Below are positions 56,301 through 62,927 of a stretch of 64,000 nt of DNA, one piece after another; position 1 is the stretch's first letter, and every line of letters starts with the position of its first letter. The notes below the pieces were generated by a model. That model worked only from the letters and a program-made list of their open reading frames with translations, did not search any database and had not been told where the DNA came from. Source of the DNA: Acanthornis magna (lineage: Eukaryota; Chordata; Aves; Passeriformes; Acanthizidae); contig JAWUZG010000159.1 in the NCBI GenBank assembly GCA_036785705.1, positions 2,356,001 through 2,420,000 of the forward strand, written 5' to 3'. The position numbers were made by a program, and so were the translations under genes.

Positions 56301-59300
56301 TGCCCTGGGTTGGACCAGGGGGTGTTCAAGAGCTGTGATCCCACTTTTCTCAGACACATGGGAAGCTCTGGCAGAAGCTGGGCTGCTGCCATCTGCTGCT
56401 AACACGGCACAGGCACAGCTCTGGTCCCGCAGCCTGCTCACTGCAGGAAGGCACAGGGGGACATTGAGGAGTCCGCACACATTGGGGAGCAGTTTATAAA
56501 AAGCTGGGAACGTTTTAATGCTGGTTTTGCAGACATCACATAGGCCTGGAGCATTGCACTCTTACAAGGAGTAGGTCAGGTGACTGTGGAAATGTTGCAA
56601 TATGCTGAAATACAAATTTGAATGTTGGTCTTTCGTCAAATGTTCTGAATCTTATAAAATCCCCACGATTATGCACTGAAAGCAGAGTATTAATTGTTCT
56701 GTTTTGAAAACCACCCTGCTATTGCCCCTATTGCTATGCATTCAAAGGGGGAATCCGAGGGAAAGCAGCAATTAGTGTTTCTCCCCACTCCTTTTGTTTT
56801 TAAAAATTCATATCCTCAGCCTACAGGTACTCCAGGTAACACATTAAAATGCACAACAAAGGGTACTTAGATGTTTTTAAGGATCTTCCATTCATCAAGC
56901 ACTATTTTATTCATCTGCAGTGTCGTACGTCTGTTTTCAGATGTCAGCAAAATCCACCCTAACACATTTTCAATTAACATTTAAAGATACACCCAGTCAA
57001 GATGTTTGTGTACAGCCTCAAGGATACAGCGATTACACTCGGGGCTGCAAGGACGTGAGTTCAGTGTCTGGGTTTCCAGGGCCCCAAGAGGCAGTCAGAT
57101 CTCTCCCATGCCTTAATTTCCCATGTGAAACCCTCACAGCTATAATTCTTTCTGAGACACACCATGAAAGAGAATCTTTTATGAAAGCTGTTCCTGGCAA
57201 TCATTCTGATACCTTTTTTCTCTTTGACCACATAATACCAATTGCCAAAGCTTAGAGCTACCACTTAACTCAGCCCAGACAGAGAAAGATCAACATTATC
57301 ATAATTGTCACAAGCTCTACCTCTGTTGTATAGTCCTCTGCTCCATCGGGGGCTGCAGAACAGAGCACCAGGTAGTGCGTGGCTCCCTGGGCTGCTTTCC
57401 AGCTCAGCCTCAGACTGTTGTGGCTCAGCTCAGAGACGCGCAGGGAGCGAGGGGAAGACAAAGGCACTGAAGAGAAAAATAAGGCACAAAGGTACCTTCA
57501 GTGTATGAGGTCTGAAACAACACAACACCCAGAGGAAACCTGGTTTTACAACAGCTACTGCAAGCTGGTGGGTGCCTACCCCACATCTAACAATCTCTAT
57601 GTTACAGAGAGGAAGTTTAATTCACTTGGAGCCCATAGGTTTAAAAAAAAAAAAATCAGCAAGGAGTTGCAATATATTTCTAGCAGGGTGTGTCACTGCC
57701 ACAGAAGTGACATAGGTGGAAAGGACCCCTGAAGGTCTCTGGTCCAAGCTCCTGCTCAAAGGACAGCTTGCTCAGGAGGTTGTCTGGGTGAGTTCTAAAC
57801 ATCTCCACAGATAAAAAGAGCTGTAGGCAGCCTGAACTTGAGGAGGGGGGAAATACACCATGGCAACTCCAGCCTGAGATGGTCAGAGAGTGAGCTGTGC
57901 TCGCCTTGTATCAGCACAAGTGTCTCTACCCACGACCTACGTGTGGAGGTGACGCCCCTCAGCGCGTCCCCCGCGGCGCTGTCGTACACGGGGATCACCG
58001 ACACCGCGTACTCCGTGTGCGAGGTCAGGTTGGAAAGCTGCACAGAGGATGCTGCTCCCTCCAAAACCACCTGCAAGCACGAGGGAGGGGTGTCAAGCCT
58101 TCTGTCTGGAAGTTGGGACAGTCTCAGGTGTCCGGGGAAAGGTCTCTCACCTCCCTGGGGGTCCCACCCTTGGATGGATAGTACACAACGCGGTATTTCT
58201 TTGGTGGTCTCAGAGGAGGGCTCCAGGCCAGGTGCATGCTCTTGGAGGTCACGGCAGATATTTTCAAGTCAGTTGGGCTGAGCTGCGGACCCGTGCTCAC
58301 AGGGGTATCTCTCACAGCGCTGCCTAGGAATTAAAAACACAGTTATTTTCTTATATTCGCACTTCTCATGCCAAGCATACTTTTCAGCTCATAAATATGA
58401 GTGACATTTTTCCAATCAAGTTGCAGTCTCCTTCCCTACAGAGTATAGAAACTGTTCCAGACTGTTCTGAAATAAATATTTTAAAACTGGGTGTACAGAG
58501 AACATAAATACTCCATAGAGAACAGGCTGTGTATTTTGCTGCGTGCTGTGAATAATTCTCCAACACAAGTCTGCGTTCCTCAATCACAAAAATTCACCAA
58601 AATTAACAAGAAAAATTACTTTGTTTTCTTTTTGGAGAAGCCCATTTTTCTTCAGCCTAATCTTCACCTTTGTAAAATGTCTAATTATGTCAAATACAAA
58701 TCAATAAGAATAAATGAATTTATTTATATAAATCTCCAGAGCATTACAATAAAAGTATGCTTGAAATTTAGGCTCTCCCATTCTGCTTAGGTCAATCTTA
58801 GAGCAGCAAGAGATGGAAATATGTACATGATATTTCTCCTGAGGGTCTAAGCGAACATCTGGAGTGGTTCTTCACTCCCTTCATCATGCAAGCTGTTTCC
58901 CAGCAAAGGAAAGAAATGGCTGCTCGATTTTAACTTGAAAATGCCTTGGATATCAAACACTTAAAGTTTTGCAGAGAAAAAAATATGCTTAGGTGTTTTA
59001 TCATCTCCTCACCCTGCCTCCACATTAAGTGCATACACTTTCCCTAGTGTATTTTAATGTTAGCTCTTTTGCCTTTTCTGCCTCTTTTTGGTTGAAAGAA
59101 ACTCAGAAAAGGAGATGATTACAACACATTTACCACACCATATGACAAAGGAAGAGGGAAAGGAAGCTCGTTTTCCCTATAATGGTAATTATTGCCATTA
59201 GGTGATTTTATCCTCCAAGAGGAAGGGGACAGCAAGCAGAAGGAAGCTCAGCCGGCACTCAGGAGGTTCCACTTCACCTGCAGTTTCCTTGTGGCTCCTC

Positions 59301-62300
59301 TCCCTGATCCTGGTGCACAGGACCCGTGTGAGTTTGCCCACCAGGGAGCTGAGCAGGGGGAAATCCAGCACGTTGTACACGGTGAGCTCCAGCGGCTCCG
59401 AGGCCACCTGCCTCAGCTCCGCCTCGTCCGCGTTCTTCACCCCTGCAAGCAGAGATCGAGGCTGAGAACGTCCCCAGAAACGAGCAGAGGGAACCCCCGA
59501 GGTGGATTCACCACCCCCTGCTCTCCAAGCACAGCCTCCCAGCCATCCCAGCAGTGGGAATCGTGTTTTAGTGGCCCTGGGCTTTCCTGCAGCAGCAACC
59601 TCACTCCAGGAACAGAAGAGCTTTCCATTCAGGTCTTTAGTGGCCTGGAGACAGTCTGGAGAATCCTCCTCTGTTCCCTGCCTCCTCACCACTTGCAGGC
59701 TGTGCTCTCAGGAAGACAGGTATTTTTCAGCCTGAGAGGCAGTTGGCATAAATGGATGAGGGACTGAATGAACAAACAACCATTTTATATTTATGAGGTG
59801 CCAGCACTCCCCACAGAGAGCCTGTTGTTCATCAGAACATCACATTGCATTTCAACAGAGTCGGGGATGAGCAAAAAGCAGCCCATTTATGTAACAGAAC
59901 TTCTCCATCACAGAGCATCCTGCATTCCCATCCTTCGGCTCCCCATCCTCATTAACTCTCTGCAGACCAAACTCCACAGTACAACTCATTTTGCTTCCCA
60001 GAGTTAGCTTCAAAGATCCCTAACACTGTCCAAGGAGGCTCAGCAGCTCTACTCTCTCCATAAAAGCAATAAACTCTCCGTTGCGTGTTCCCACAGTAAA
60101 TTAACACCTAAACTTTTGGAGACTGCAATTTTAGGAGAGTTTTTATGTAACTTTATTGCTCATGTATCAGTCTCCAGCAGACTCGTGTAGTCATCAAGGC
60201 CGGAGCTGCTCAAGGCCATTCTGTGTCTCAGTGTGCTGCTGCCAGATAGGGAAGAGCAGATAATGTTGTTATTCAGAGAAATGGGAAGTTGTGAGAGGCA
60301 GTCATTCTACAGGAGGTCTCCTGCCATCCCAAATACAGTCTTCTCTTGCCTAATTCCACAGCTGAGAATATTGTCTTCATGGCACAGGTCCCTGAGGCTC
60401 CCAAAGGTCTTTAGATGGGAGGTGTGAAATCTCTCATGTGAATGCTTTCTCTAAAAAAATAAAATATCCTTTGAAGACACTGCCTGTGCTGAATAAATGA
60501 GTTAATTTTCATCTGAGCCACAATATAATGAGGTCTCACCCACGACCTCAGTTCTGTGGTCTCAGGATGCTTCTGCCAAAGTTGAGGGAACATAACCTTC
60601 AATTTGAAGATGATCAAAACGAGATTGGCTTTGTCCTGCAGCTTATCAATGGCTGTGATCTTACCGATGGCAAATATCTCTATGCCCAGGTTTTTCAAGG
60701 TCTGAGCAGCCAGGTTGGCATCATCTTGGGATTTCCCATCAGTCAGGAGGATTACCAGCTTCTCAGCCTCCAGCCGGGCACCAGCATCTGGTTTCAGGTT
60801 CTGCTCCAGGACGTGGGTCAGCGCTAGACCTGGGGAGGAGCAGAGATGGATGTTGTGCTTCAGTCTTCCAAACAACCCCCCCTGCCTTTACTCTCTTCTC
60901 TGCTCCCCAGTGGAGCATATTATCTCACAGGAACAGCTTCCCCCAGGGCAGGCACACGGTTTGGGCATGAATTATGAAAATGCAGATATAGATCTAATAT
61001 CGATATCCACCTGAGACGGACAAAGACTCTCTAACTTGTTAAGGTTAGAAAGTGTATGTTTATTTCAGCGCTGGAGAGCTGCAGGGATAGTTCCCAAATG
61101 TACAGCTCCGAAGTAACAATGCAACACAGAACTTATTTATCTATAACAATAATGCATATTTAAAATACAGATACATATTCATAGCATAAGCGCCTCCCAT
61201 TCCCCGCTTCATATGGAAATTAGCAAAAAGTCATTAAGCACATGCAGTTCCTGCAATGGAATTGGGTCGGTGGTCAAAAAAATGGGTCTGAGGGCTGCTT
61301 TTGATGAAGTTATATGAGTCTTCCTCAGTGTTACCTTCTTACTTCATTGATTTTTGACAATACATTTGACCCTGGAAAACTCCCAATGCTCTCTTCTCTT
61401 GCTTCTGAGTAGGTTGCATCTGGGCAAAATTTGTAACTGTCTAGGCTCTCCATTGAACTTCTTTTCTTAAGATTATTAATTGTCTATTCTAAGCACAGCT
61501 GAGTAAATATCAAATAATCAAAGGGCTACTCTGCTTTTAATAATTAACTTCTTTCTAGCTGAGTTCTGCATCTTTTCCATTCTAGTTAATTTTAACAGAA
61601 CTAACTTTTATCTAAAATCTCTACATTTAAGTGTCTAAAAGAAAACCCTATGTTTCAGGCTGAGTTCAGAGCCCTGCCAGATGGAGTTACCTGTGAAGGT
61701 GTTGCCACCCTTGTACCGCAAGCTCCTCACGGCCTCCAGCACCTGTTCCCTGGTGGAGTAAGCGCTCAGGTCCCACTCCGTGCGGGGGTCACTGCTGTAC
61801 TGGGACAGCCCTGGGAAAGACAGGAGCTCTGGGCGTCAAACCAGCCCAGGAGAGCTGCAAGAGCACACTCTGGGAGCCAGGTTGGAATCGCCAGGAGGGG
61901 GAGGCAAAATAATGGAAGGGGCTGGGGGTGAGCAGATGGGGTCTCTACCTCCACTTCTCTGCATGCTTCTGAGAAAATAGCATGAAGCTGTGTCAGGGGA
62001 GGTTTAGGTTGGATATTGGGAAGAGATTCTTCCCCCAGAGGGTGGTGGGGCACTGAACAGCTCCCCAGGGCGGTGACCATGGTCTCAGGCCTCACAGAGA
62101 TCAAGAAGAATTTGGACAACACTCAGACACAGGGTGGGATTCTCGGGGTGTTCTGTGCAGGGCCAGGACTTGGACCCGATGACCCTTGCGGGTCCATCCC
62201 AACCCAGGATATTCCATGATTCTGCGGTCCTGCCATGCAGGCAGCAAAGGGGTGCCTCGGACCCCATGGGGTACAGGGGTACACACCCCTGTTGTGATGA

Positions 62301-62927
62301 TCAGAGGGATTTCATAGGGTAACAACGTTAGCTGCCATCAAACTAGCCAGCTGCAAGGCCTGAGAAAGATTTACACCATCCTGTTTCATGTCCAGCCTGG
62401 CTGTCAGCATCACTCTGAGCTGGATGCAGCCCCATTCCAAGCTGATCCCACAGCCACCCCAGTGTGGCATTGCCACTGCACCCAGTGTTGGGGTGGCTGA
62501 GCGCCCTGCCATAGACAGGCAGCAAATCCCAAAAGTGTCTCAGCATCATCACCCGGCCCAGAACGGCACTTCTGTTCACTGTGCAGCTATTTTTCACAGC
62601 CACTAGAGGCCAGAGCTTGCTACCAGATGGGAAAAGGTTCCCAGAGCAGCTTTAGGACCCCATCCTAAAGGAATAACAGCTCCTCAGAGGAGCACATAAC
62701 CACAAGAGCAAGAAGCCAAGGCCCCTTCAAACATCAATATCCCAAGGTCAGGAAACAGGAGAGTGTCCTACCTACTCTTATCTTGTCTTCTGCAATACTG
62801 AATGGGGAAATCAGATTGCTCAGGAACTCCTTAATGAGCTTGAAATTGTTGCGTCCAATGCTCCAGGAGCCATCGACGAGCAGGACAATATCAATCATCG
62901 CAGGTGTGTCACACTGAAACTGGGAGC
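23152..62927 (-). CDS. COL20A1: Collagen alpha-1(XX) chain, 32 coding exons (partial at both ends)
   Basis: A FACIT collagen of the extracellular matrix. On the - strand the exons give about 1220 residues. In order they encode a VWA domain (about 1-202), five FN3 domains (203-303, 304-393, 394-483, 484-575, 576-666), a TSPN/laminin-G-like domain (667-888), a COL2 helix of about 155 residues, the NC2 junction of about 46, a COL1 helix of about 100, and GCDISGC, the FACIT Cys-x4-Cys at the COL1/NC1 border. VWA plus five FN3 plus TSPN and two helices matches type XX, which has one further FN3 before the VWA, and separates it from XII (many FN3) and XIV. The chicken chain is reported at about 1470 residues, so about 250 residues at the N-terminus lie beyond 64000. 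Splice sites are GT-AG throughout, with one poor donor at 38320. Location beside CHRNA4 supports the call. Confidence 0.95.
24088..24165 (-). CDS. COL20A1: COL20A1 exon 31 of window: COL1 middle
   Basis: 78 bp, phase 1 to phase 1. It encodes APGPKGEKGMSGASEEGSQG and PRGRT, with a five-residue GASEE interruption of the Gly-X-Y pattern. Acceptor GTGAACAG, donor G|GTAGAG. Confidence 0.92.
25489..25677 (-). CDS. COL20A1: COL20A1 exon 30 of window: NC2 end and start of COL1
   Basis: 189 bp. It follows GCCTTCTCAG and begins HVLKFDSFIHEHARKPVPMW, the C-terminal part of the NC2 region, then KPGEPGPPGPPGPPGNN and regular Gly-X-Y to GYPGER. Donor G|GTATGG. The exon joins exon 29 to make Thr across the junction. 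Confidence 0.93.
26212..26470 (-). mobile_element. CR1 LINE fragment, 3' end
   Basis: The + strand reads CAGAATGGTTTGG, GAAGGGTCCTTAAAGCC, CCCTGTCCAACCTGGCCTTG and GATGGGGCAGCCACAGCTTC. This is the reverse complement of CR1. It ends about 23 bp from the COL20A1 exon at 26494, inside the intron that follows that exon's donor. Confidence 0.9.
26494..26560 (-). CDS. COL20A1: COL20A1 exon 29 of window: NC2 start
   Basis: 67 bp, phase 0 to phase 1. It encodes GEPQSLATIYQLVSQACERM and IQ. GEP closes COL2 and the rest is the non-collagenous NC2, with one cysteine. Acceptor CATTTTAG, donor A|GTGAGT. Confidence 0.92.
27831..27866 (-). CDS. COL20A1: COL20A1 exon 28 of window: COL2, 36 bp
   Basis: Twelve codons GLPGPKGERGEK, between acceptor TCCTATAG and donor GTGAGT. 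Whole Gly-X-Y triplets, phase 0 at both ends. Confidence 0.9.
28543..28614 (-). CDS. COL20A1: COL20A1 exon 27 of window: COL2, 72 bp
   Basis: Twenty-four codons from GFQGATGTRGSSGEKG to GDVGPT. Acceptor GTCTGCAG, donor GTGAGT. Phase 0. Confidence 0.91.
29994..30047 (-). CDS. COL20A1: COL20A1 exon 26 of window: COL2, 54 bp
   Basis: Eighteen codons GVRGLEGTAGPPGPPGPR. The 54-bp length is the classic collagen exon unit. Acceptor TTTGCAG, donor GTGAGT. Confidence 0.92.
30366..30419 (-). CDS. COL20A1: COL20A1 exon 25 of window: COL2, 54 bp
   Basis: Eighteen codons GIPGVQGAPGRDGLQGAK. Acceptor TTTACAG, donor GTAAAA. Confidence 0.92.
30766..30819 (-). CDS. COL20A1: COL20A1 exon 24 of window: COL2, 54 bp
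   Basis: Eighteen codons GPPGIKGEKGDTGIPGMQ. Acceptor AACCCAAG, donor GTAATG. Confidence 0.91.
31041..31092 (-). mobile_element. Short CR1 LINE fragment
   Basis: The + strand has TTCATAGAATATCCTGAGTT followed by GGAAGGGACCC. This is the extreme CR1 3' end, reverse complemented, within a COL20A1 intron. Confidence 0.75.
31324..31419 (-). CDS. COL20A1: COL20A1 exon 23 of window: COL2 with interruption
   Basis: Thirty-two codons, GEPGPPGQVGPAGPSGQQG and on to GITVQGPV. GITVQ breaks the Gly-X-Y register. 96 bp, phase 0 at both ends. Acceptor ATTTTAG, donor GTATGT. Confidence 0.9.
32143..32196 (-). CDS. COL20A1: COL20A1 exon 22 of window: COL2, 54 bp
   Basis: Eighteen codons GSPGRRGPQGEQGEPGPK. 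Acceptor ACTGGCAG, donor GTGAGT. Confidence 0.92.
32197..34235 (-). other. COL20A1: COL20A1 intron (2.0 kb)
   Basis: This intron holds a sense-oriented CR1 fragment (33880-34128) and a T18 run near 33620. Otherwise I see nothing in it. Confidence 0.7.
33880..34128 (+). mobile_element. CR1 LINE fragment, sense on + strand
   Basis: The + strand reads AAATGGCCTCAAGTTGCACC, GGGATTTAAAAGGAGTAG, ACTTGGGGACATGGTTTAG, TGGACTCAATGATCTTTAGG and ends near CCTGAACGATTCTGTG. This is the CR1 3' region in sense. Confidence 0.92.
34236..34322 (-). CDS. COL20A1: COL20A1 exon 21 of window: NC3 end, start of COL2
   Basis: Twenty-nine codons, RDEDTCPTLAPACSC then GRPGLPGPPGPP. Three cysteines precede the first Gly-X-Y repeats. 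Acceptor GTTTCAG, donor GTGAGT. Confidence 0.92.
34968..35045 (-). CDS. COL20A1: COL20A1 exon 20 of window: TSPN C-terminal part
   Basis: Twenty-six codons, FQLQSLQILCSSVGAEQDRC then CDLPAL. The sequence resembles the end of the TSPN domain in types XII and XIV. Acceptor TTTCCCCCAG, donor GTAAGA. Confidence 0.91.
35046..37465 (-). other. COL20A1: COL20A1 intron (2.4 kb) with solo LTR
   Basis: This intron holds a solo LTR at 36831-37292 and a T-run near 35608. Nothing else was recognised. Confidence 0.7.
36831..37292 (+). mobile_element. Solo LTR of an endogenous retrovirus (copy 1)
   Basis: The element starts TGATGCC and ends CCGACA. GAGG flanks it on both sides (36827-36830 and 37293-37296), a 4-bp target duplication. 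It shares long blocks with the LTR at 42032-42457, including CATTTTGGGTGTAGCC and GTGAATTGGGGG. It is in the same direction as copy 2 and opposite to COL20A1. No internal retroviral genes are present. Confidence 0.85.
37466..37624 (-). CDS. COL20A1: COL20A1 exon 19 of window: TSPN core
   Basis: Fifty-three codons starting VHVAVSHFKVKLYVDCKK and ending GPRSGSVP. YVDC is typical of the TSPN fold. Acceptor CTGCCCAG, donor GTGAGT. Phase 0 at both ends. Confidence 0.93.
38321..38430 (-). CDS. COL20A1: COL20A1 exon 18 of window: TSPN part, poor donor
   Basis: 110 bp: two bases, then SKKSLTYFNHDYKADLQEVS and further to KKIFYGSFHK. Acceptor CCCTGTAG. The exon must end at AAG for the phase and for the conserved FHK|VHV junction, but the donor there is GTCCTT, far from GTRAGT. 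An in-frame GTGAAG donor lies 33 bp earlier (exon end 38354) and would drop eleven residues. Confidence 0.85.
38783..38925 (-). CDS. COL20A1: COL20A1 exon 17 of window: TSPN part
   Basis: 143 bp encoding DVHLFAIPPEHTILILLRLL, then PDTPKEPFAVWQVTDEDFQP and LLGVNLD. Acceptor TCGTTTCAG, donor C|GTGAGT. Confidence 0.93.
38926..40629 (-). other. COL20A1: COL20A1 intron (1.7 kb)
   Basis: Contains the CR1 tail at 39366-39458 and otherwise nothing I recognise. Confidence 0.65.
39366..39458 (+). mobile_element. CR1 LINE 3' tail, sense on + strand
   Basis: The + strand reads GCTTAGGGACATGGTTTAGT, ATGGTTGGACTCGGTGATTC and CCAACCTTAATGATTGTATT. This is the final part of CR1. Confidence 0.85.
40630..40768 (-). 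CDS. COL20A1: COL20A1 exon 16 of window: TSPN start
   Basis: 139 bp encoding FDMMEVFGLVEKEYSSIKGV, then AMEPFVFSGSRTFTLFRDIQ and LTQRT plus two bases. FDMM..FGLVEKE is shared by the TSPN domains of FACITs. Acceptor TTGTTCCAG, donor AG|GTGGGA. Confidence 0.94.
41789..41930 (-). mobile_element. CR1 LINE fragment
   Basis: The + strand reads GAGTTGGAAAGGACCTTAAA, GATCATCTGG and CCACATCCAACCTGGCCTTG. This is the reverse complement of CR1. Confidence 0.88.
42032..42457 (+). mobile_element. Solo LTR of an endogenous retrovirus (copy 2)
   Basis: The element is 426 bp. It starts TGATGCC, ends GGCATCA (perfect 7-bp inverted termini), and is flanked by GTCT on both sides (42028-42031 and 42458-42461). 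An AATAAA at 42393-42398 lies 60 bp from the end, fitting a short R-U5. The 4-bp duplication fits class I elements. It is antisense to COL20A1. Confidence 0.93.
42982..43020 (-). CDS. COL20A1: COL20A1 exon 15 of window: linker before TSPN
   Basis: 39 bp encoding CPTITSTEGSVR between acceptor TTCTCACAG and donor G|GTACAG. The CPTI sequence begins the TSPN region in related chains. Confidence 0.88.
44398..44715 (-). mobile_element. CR1 LINE fragment, long
   Basis: The + strand reads AGAATCATAGAATGGTTTGG, GAAGGGACCTTAAAGCTCATC, GATGGAGCAGCCACAGCTTC and GTTCCCCCTTGTTCTGTCAT. This is the reverse complement of CR1, about 318 bp. Confidence 0.95.
46054..46315 (-). mobile_element. CR1 LINE fragment
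   Basis: The + strand reads AATCATAGAATCATAAAATTGG, then CTTAAAGATCATCAAGTCCA, GGGATGGTGACTCCAGCACT and CCTAATATCCAACCTGAACC. This is the reverse complement of a CR1 subfamily different from the copies at 14560 and 44398. Confidence 0.93.
46509..46638 (-). CDS. COL20A1: COL20A1 exon 14 of window: FN3-6, second half
   Basis: 130 bp, phase 0 to phase 1. It starts IMASGKSSSVTLQSLLPDRA and contains YKVTISAIHYTGESESTSTT, the F-G strand region of FN3. Acceptor CTGTTGCAG, donor G|GTACCG. Confidence 0.92.
47224..47366 (-). CDS. COL20A1: COL20A1 exon 13 of window: FN3-6, first half
   Basis: 143 bp. It encodes SRSPPTNLFIDSETPSSLQV, then HWTPPDGRVQHYKITYSPVS and DAAAQQT. The Trp of the B strand and the Tyr of the C strand are the FN3 core. 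Acceptor CTGTTGCAG, donor GTGAGT. Confidence 0.93.
47367..52319 (-). other. COL20A1: COL20A1 largest intron in window (5.0 kb)
   Basis: I recognised no repeat or exon here. Open frames in it lack splice context and domain matches. Confidence 0.7.
52320..52452 (-). CDS. COL20A1: COL20A1 exon 12 of window: FN3-5, second half
   Basis: 133 bp encoding LSLAGNVATAVLPGLQKNTD, then YKISIWAYYKDGARSDTVSV and HHRT. Acceptor GCTGCAG, donor A|GTAAGT. Confidence 0.92.
53130..53310 (-). mobile_element. Possible old CR1/L3-type fragment
   Basis: The + strand has CTTCTGCTTGTCCCTATTGA followed by GTTTCATCCTTGAGG and CAGAACACTTCTGCAATC. The wording resembles an internal part of CR1/L3 LINEs rather than the 3' end seen in the other copies. 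Identification is from memory of the motif only. Confidence 0.45.
53481..53623 (-). CDS. COL20A1: COL20A1 exon 11 of window: FN3-5, first half
   Basis: 143 bp encoding KVPPPRALKVTELSGNSLRL, then QWEAVAAADVVVYQIKWSTA and SGEKPQE. Acceptor CCCCCAG, donor GTATGA. Confidence 0.93.
54152..54281 (-). CDS. COL20A1: COL20A1 exon 10 of window: FN3-4, second half
   Basis: 130 bp. It starts VEVPGTATSTVLRPLSSLTQ and contains YFISVRSTYDEGDSFPITGN and a sequon NVT. Acceptor CCACTGCAG, donor T|GTAAGT. Confidence 0.92.
54315..54692 (+). mobile_element. CR1 LINE fragment, sense on + strand
   Basis: The + strand reads TTGTTCAGCCTGAAGAAGAG, GCCTGTTGCTATAGGACAAG, AGAGAGGTGGTGGATGCCTC and TGATCTAGTTGAAGATGTCC. 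It ends near AACCCAAACCATCCAATGATTCC. Its low end is about 33 bp from the acceptor side of the COL20A1 exon at 54152-54281. Confidence 0.94.
54870..55009 (-). CDS. COL20A1: COL20A1 exon 9 of window: FN3-4, first half
   Basis: 140 bp encoding ALSPPRYLSFSELSHASVRV, then SWEAASPAVRAHHVTYVSGR and GGNAGQ. Acceptor CCTTGCAG, donor GTGAGT. Confidence 0.93.
55476..55599 (-). CDS. COL20A1: COL20A1 exon 8 of window: FN3-3, second half
   Basis: 124 bp encoding VKVSQPEVLLEGLSPSTGYS, then VAVYAMYGEDASDPASIQET and T. Acceptor GTTGGCAG, donor C|GTGAGT. Confidence 0.93.
55755..56165 (-). mobile_element. CR1 LINE fragment
   Basis: The + strand reads TCACAGAATATCCTGAGCTG then GAAGGGACTCACAAGGC, CTCTGACAGGCTGGTGCTGT and ACACCCAGCCACCCTCTGGG. 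This is the reverse complement of CR1. The upper boundary is uncertain and may reach about 56480. Confidence 0.88.
56166..57320 (-). other. COL20A1: Rest of COL20A1 intron between FN3-3 halves
   Basis: The intron separates exons at 55476 and 57321. Apart from a possible continuation of the CR1 copy, I see nothing in it. Confidence 0.6.
57321..57466 (-). CDS. COL20A1: COL20A1 exon 7 of window: FN3-3, first half
   Basis: 146 bp encoding PLSSPRSLRVSELSHNSLRL, then SWKAAQGATHYLVLCSAAPD and GAEDYTTE. Acceptor CTCTTCAG, donor GTAGAG. Confidence 0.93.
57700..57830 (-). mobile_element. CR1 LINE fragment
   Basis: The + strand reads AGGTGGAAAGGACCCCTGAA, GGTCTCTGGTCCAAGCTCCT, GCTCAAAGGACAGCTTGCTC and GTTCTAAACATCTCCACAGA. 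This is the reverse complement of CR1 of another subfamily. It ends about 110 bp from the FN3 exon at 57941. Confidence 0.8.
57941..58070 (-). CDS. COL20A1: COL20A1 exon 6 of window: FN3-2, second half
   Basis: 130 bp encoding VVLEGAASSVQLSNLTSHTE, then YAVSVIPVYDSAAGDALRGV and TST. Sequon NLTS. Acceptor GTGCTTGCAG, donor C|GTAGGT. Confidence 0.92.
58151..58323 (-). CDS. COL20A1: COL20A1 exon 5 of window: FN3-2, first half
   Basis: 173 bp. It begins with SAVRDTPVSTGPQLSPTDLK, the linker after the VWA domain, then the FN3 core HLAWSPPLRPPKKYRVVYYP and GGTPRE. Acceptor TTCCTAG, donor GTGAGA. Confidence 0.93.
58324..59277 (-). other. COL20A1: COL20A1 intron between VWA and FN3-2
   Basis: An AT-rich intron of 954 bp with no repeat or exon seen. 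Confidence 0.6.
59278..59442 (-). CDS. COL20A1: COL20A1 exon 4 of window: VWA C-terminal part
   Basis: 165 bp encoding VKNADEAELRQVASEPLELT, then VYNVLDFPLLSSLVGKLTRV and LCTRIRERSHKETA. VKNAD.ELRQVAS is the last part of VWA in the FACITs. Acceptor GCTTGCAG, donor G|GTGAAG. Confidence 0.94.
60665..60829 (-). CDS. COL20A1: COL20A1 exon 3 of window: VWA middle
   Basis: 165 bp encoding LALTHVLEQNLKPDAGARLE, then AEKLVILLTDGKSQDDANLA and AQTLKNLGIEIFAI. LLTDGKSQDD carries the third metal-site aspartate. Acceptor CTCCCCAG, donor G|GTAAGA. Confidence 0.95.
60980..61625 (-). mobile_element. Probable LTR-derived segment, antisense
   Basis: On the - strand this AT-rich block ends with AATAAA (61059-61064 on + as TTTATT), then CTAACCTTAACAAGTTAGAG and GTCTTTGTCCGTCTCA. 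The layout (poly(A) signal close to the 3' end, TG start near 61625) and wording resemble avian ERV LTRs. I could not find a matching target duplication, so boundaries are rough. It lies between two VWA exons, in the same direction as COL20A1. Confidence 0.45.
61691..61810 (-). CDS. COL20A1: COL20A1 exon 2 of window: VWA part
   Basis: 120 bp encoding LSQYSSDPRTEWDLSAYSTR, then EQVLEAVRSLRYKGGNTFT. The GGNTFTG threonine is the second metal-site residue. Acceptor TTTCCCAG, donor G|GTAACT. Confidence 0.95.
61985..62230 (+). mobile_element. CR1 LINE fragment, sense on + strand
   Basis: The + strand reads GTTTAGGTTGGATATTGGGA, AGAGATTCTTCCCCCAGAGG, GTGGTGGGGCACTGAACAG and ends TCCATCCCAACCCAGGATAT then TCCATGATTCTG. 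This is the sense CR1 3' region. Confidence 0.93.
62772..62927 (-). CDS. COL20A1: COL20A1 exon 1 of window: VWA start with MIDAS
   Basis: 156 bp, phase 1 in and out. It encodes SQFQCDTPAMIDIVLLVDGS, then WSIGRNNFKLIKEFLSNLIS and PFSIAEDKIRV. DGSWS is the first metal-site motif of the VWA domain. Acceptor CCCCTCCAG, donor G|GTAGGA. Upstream exons (FN3-1, signal peptide) are outside the window. Confidence 0.95.

Noticed and set aside
55739..56480. Frames of 168 and 155 codons on the - strand
   Set aside because: They lie largely in a CR1 fragment, which explains the open frame. They show no reverse transcriptase motif.
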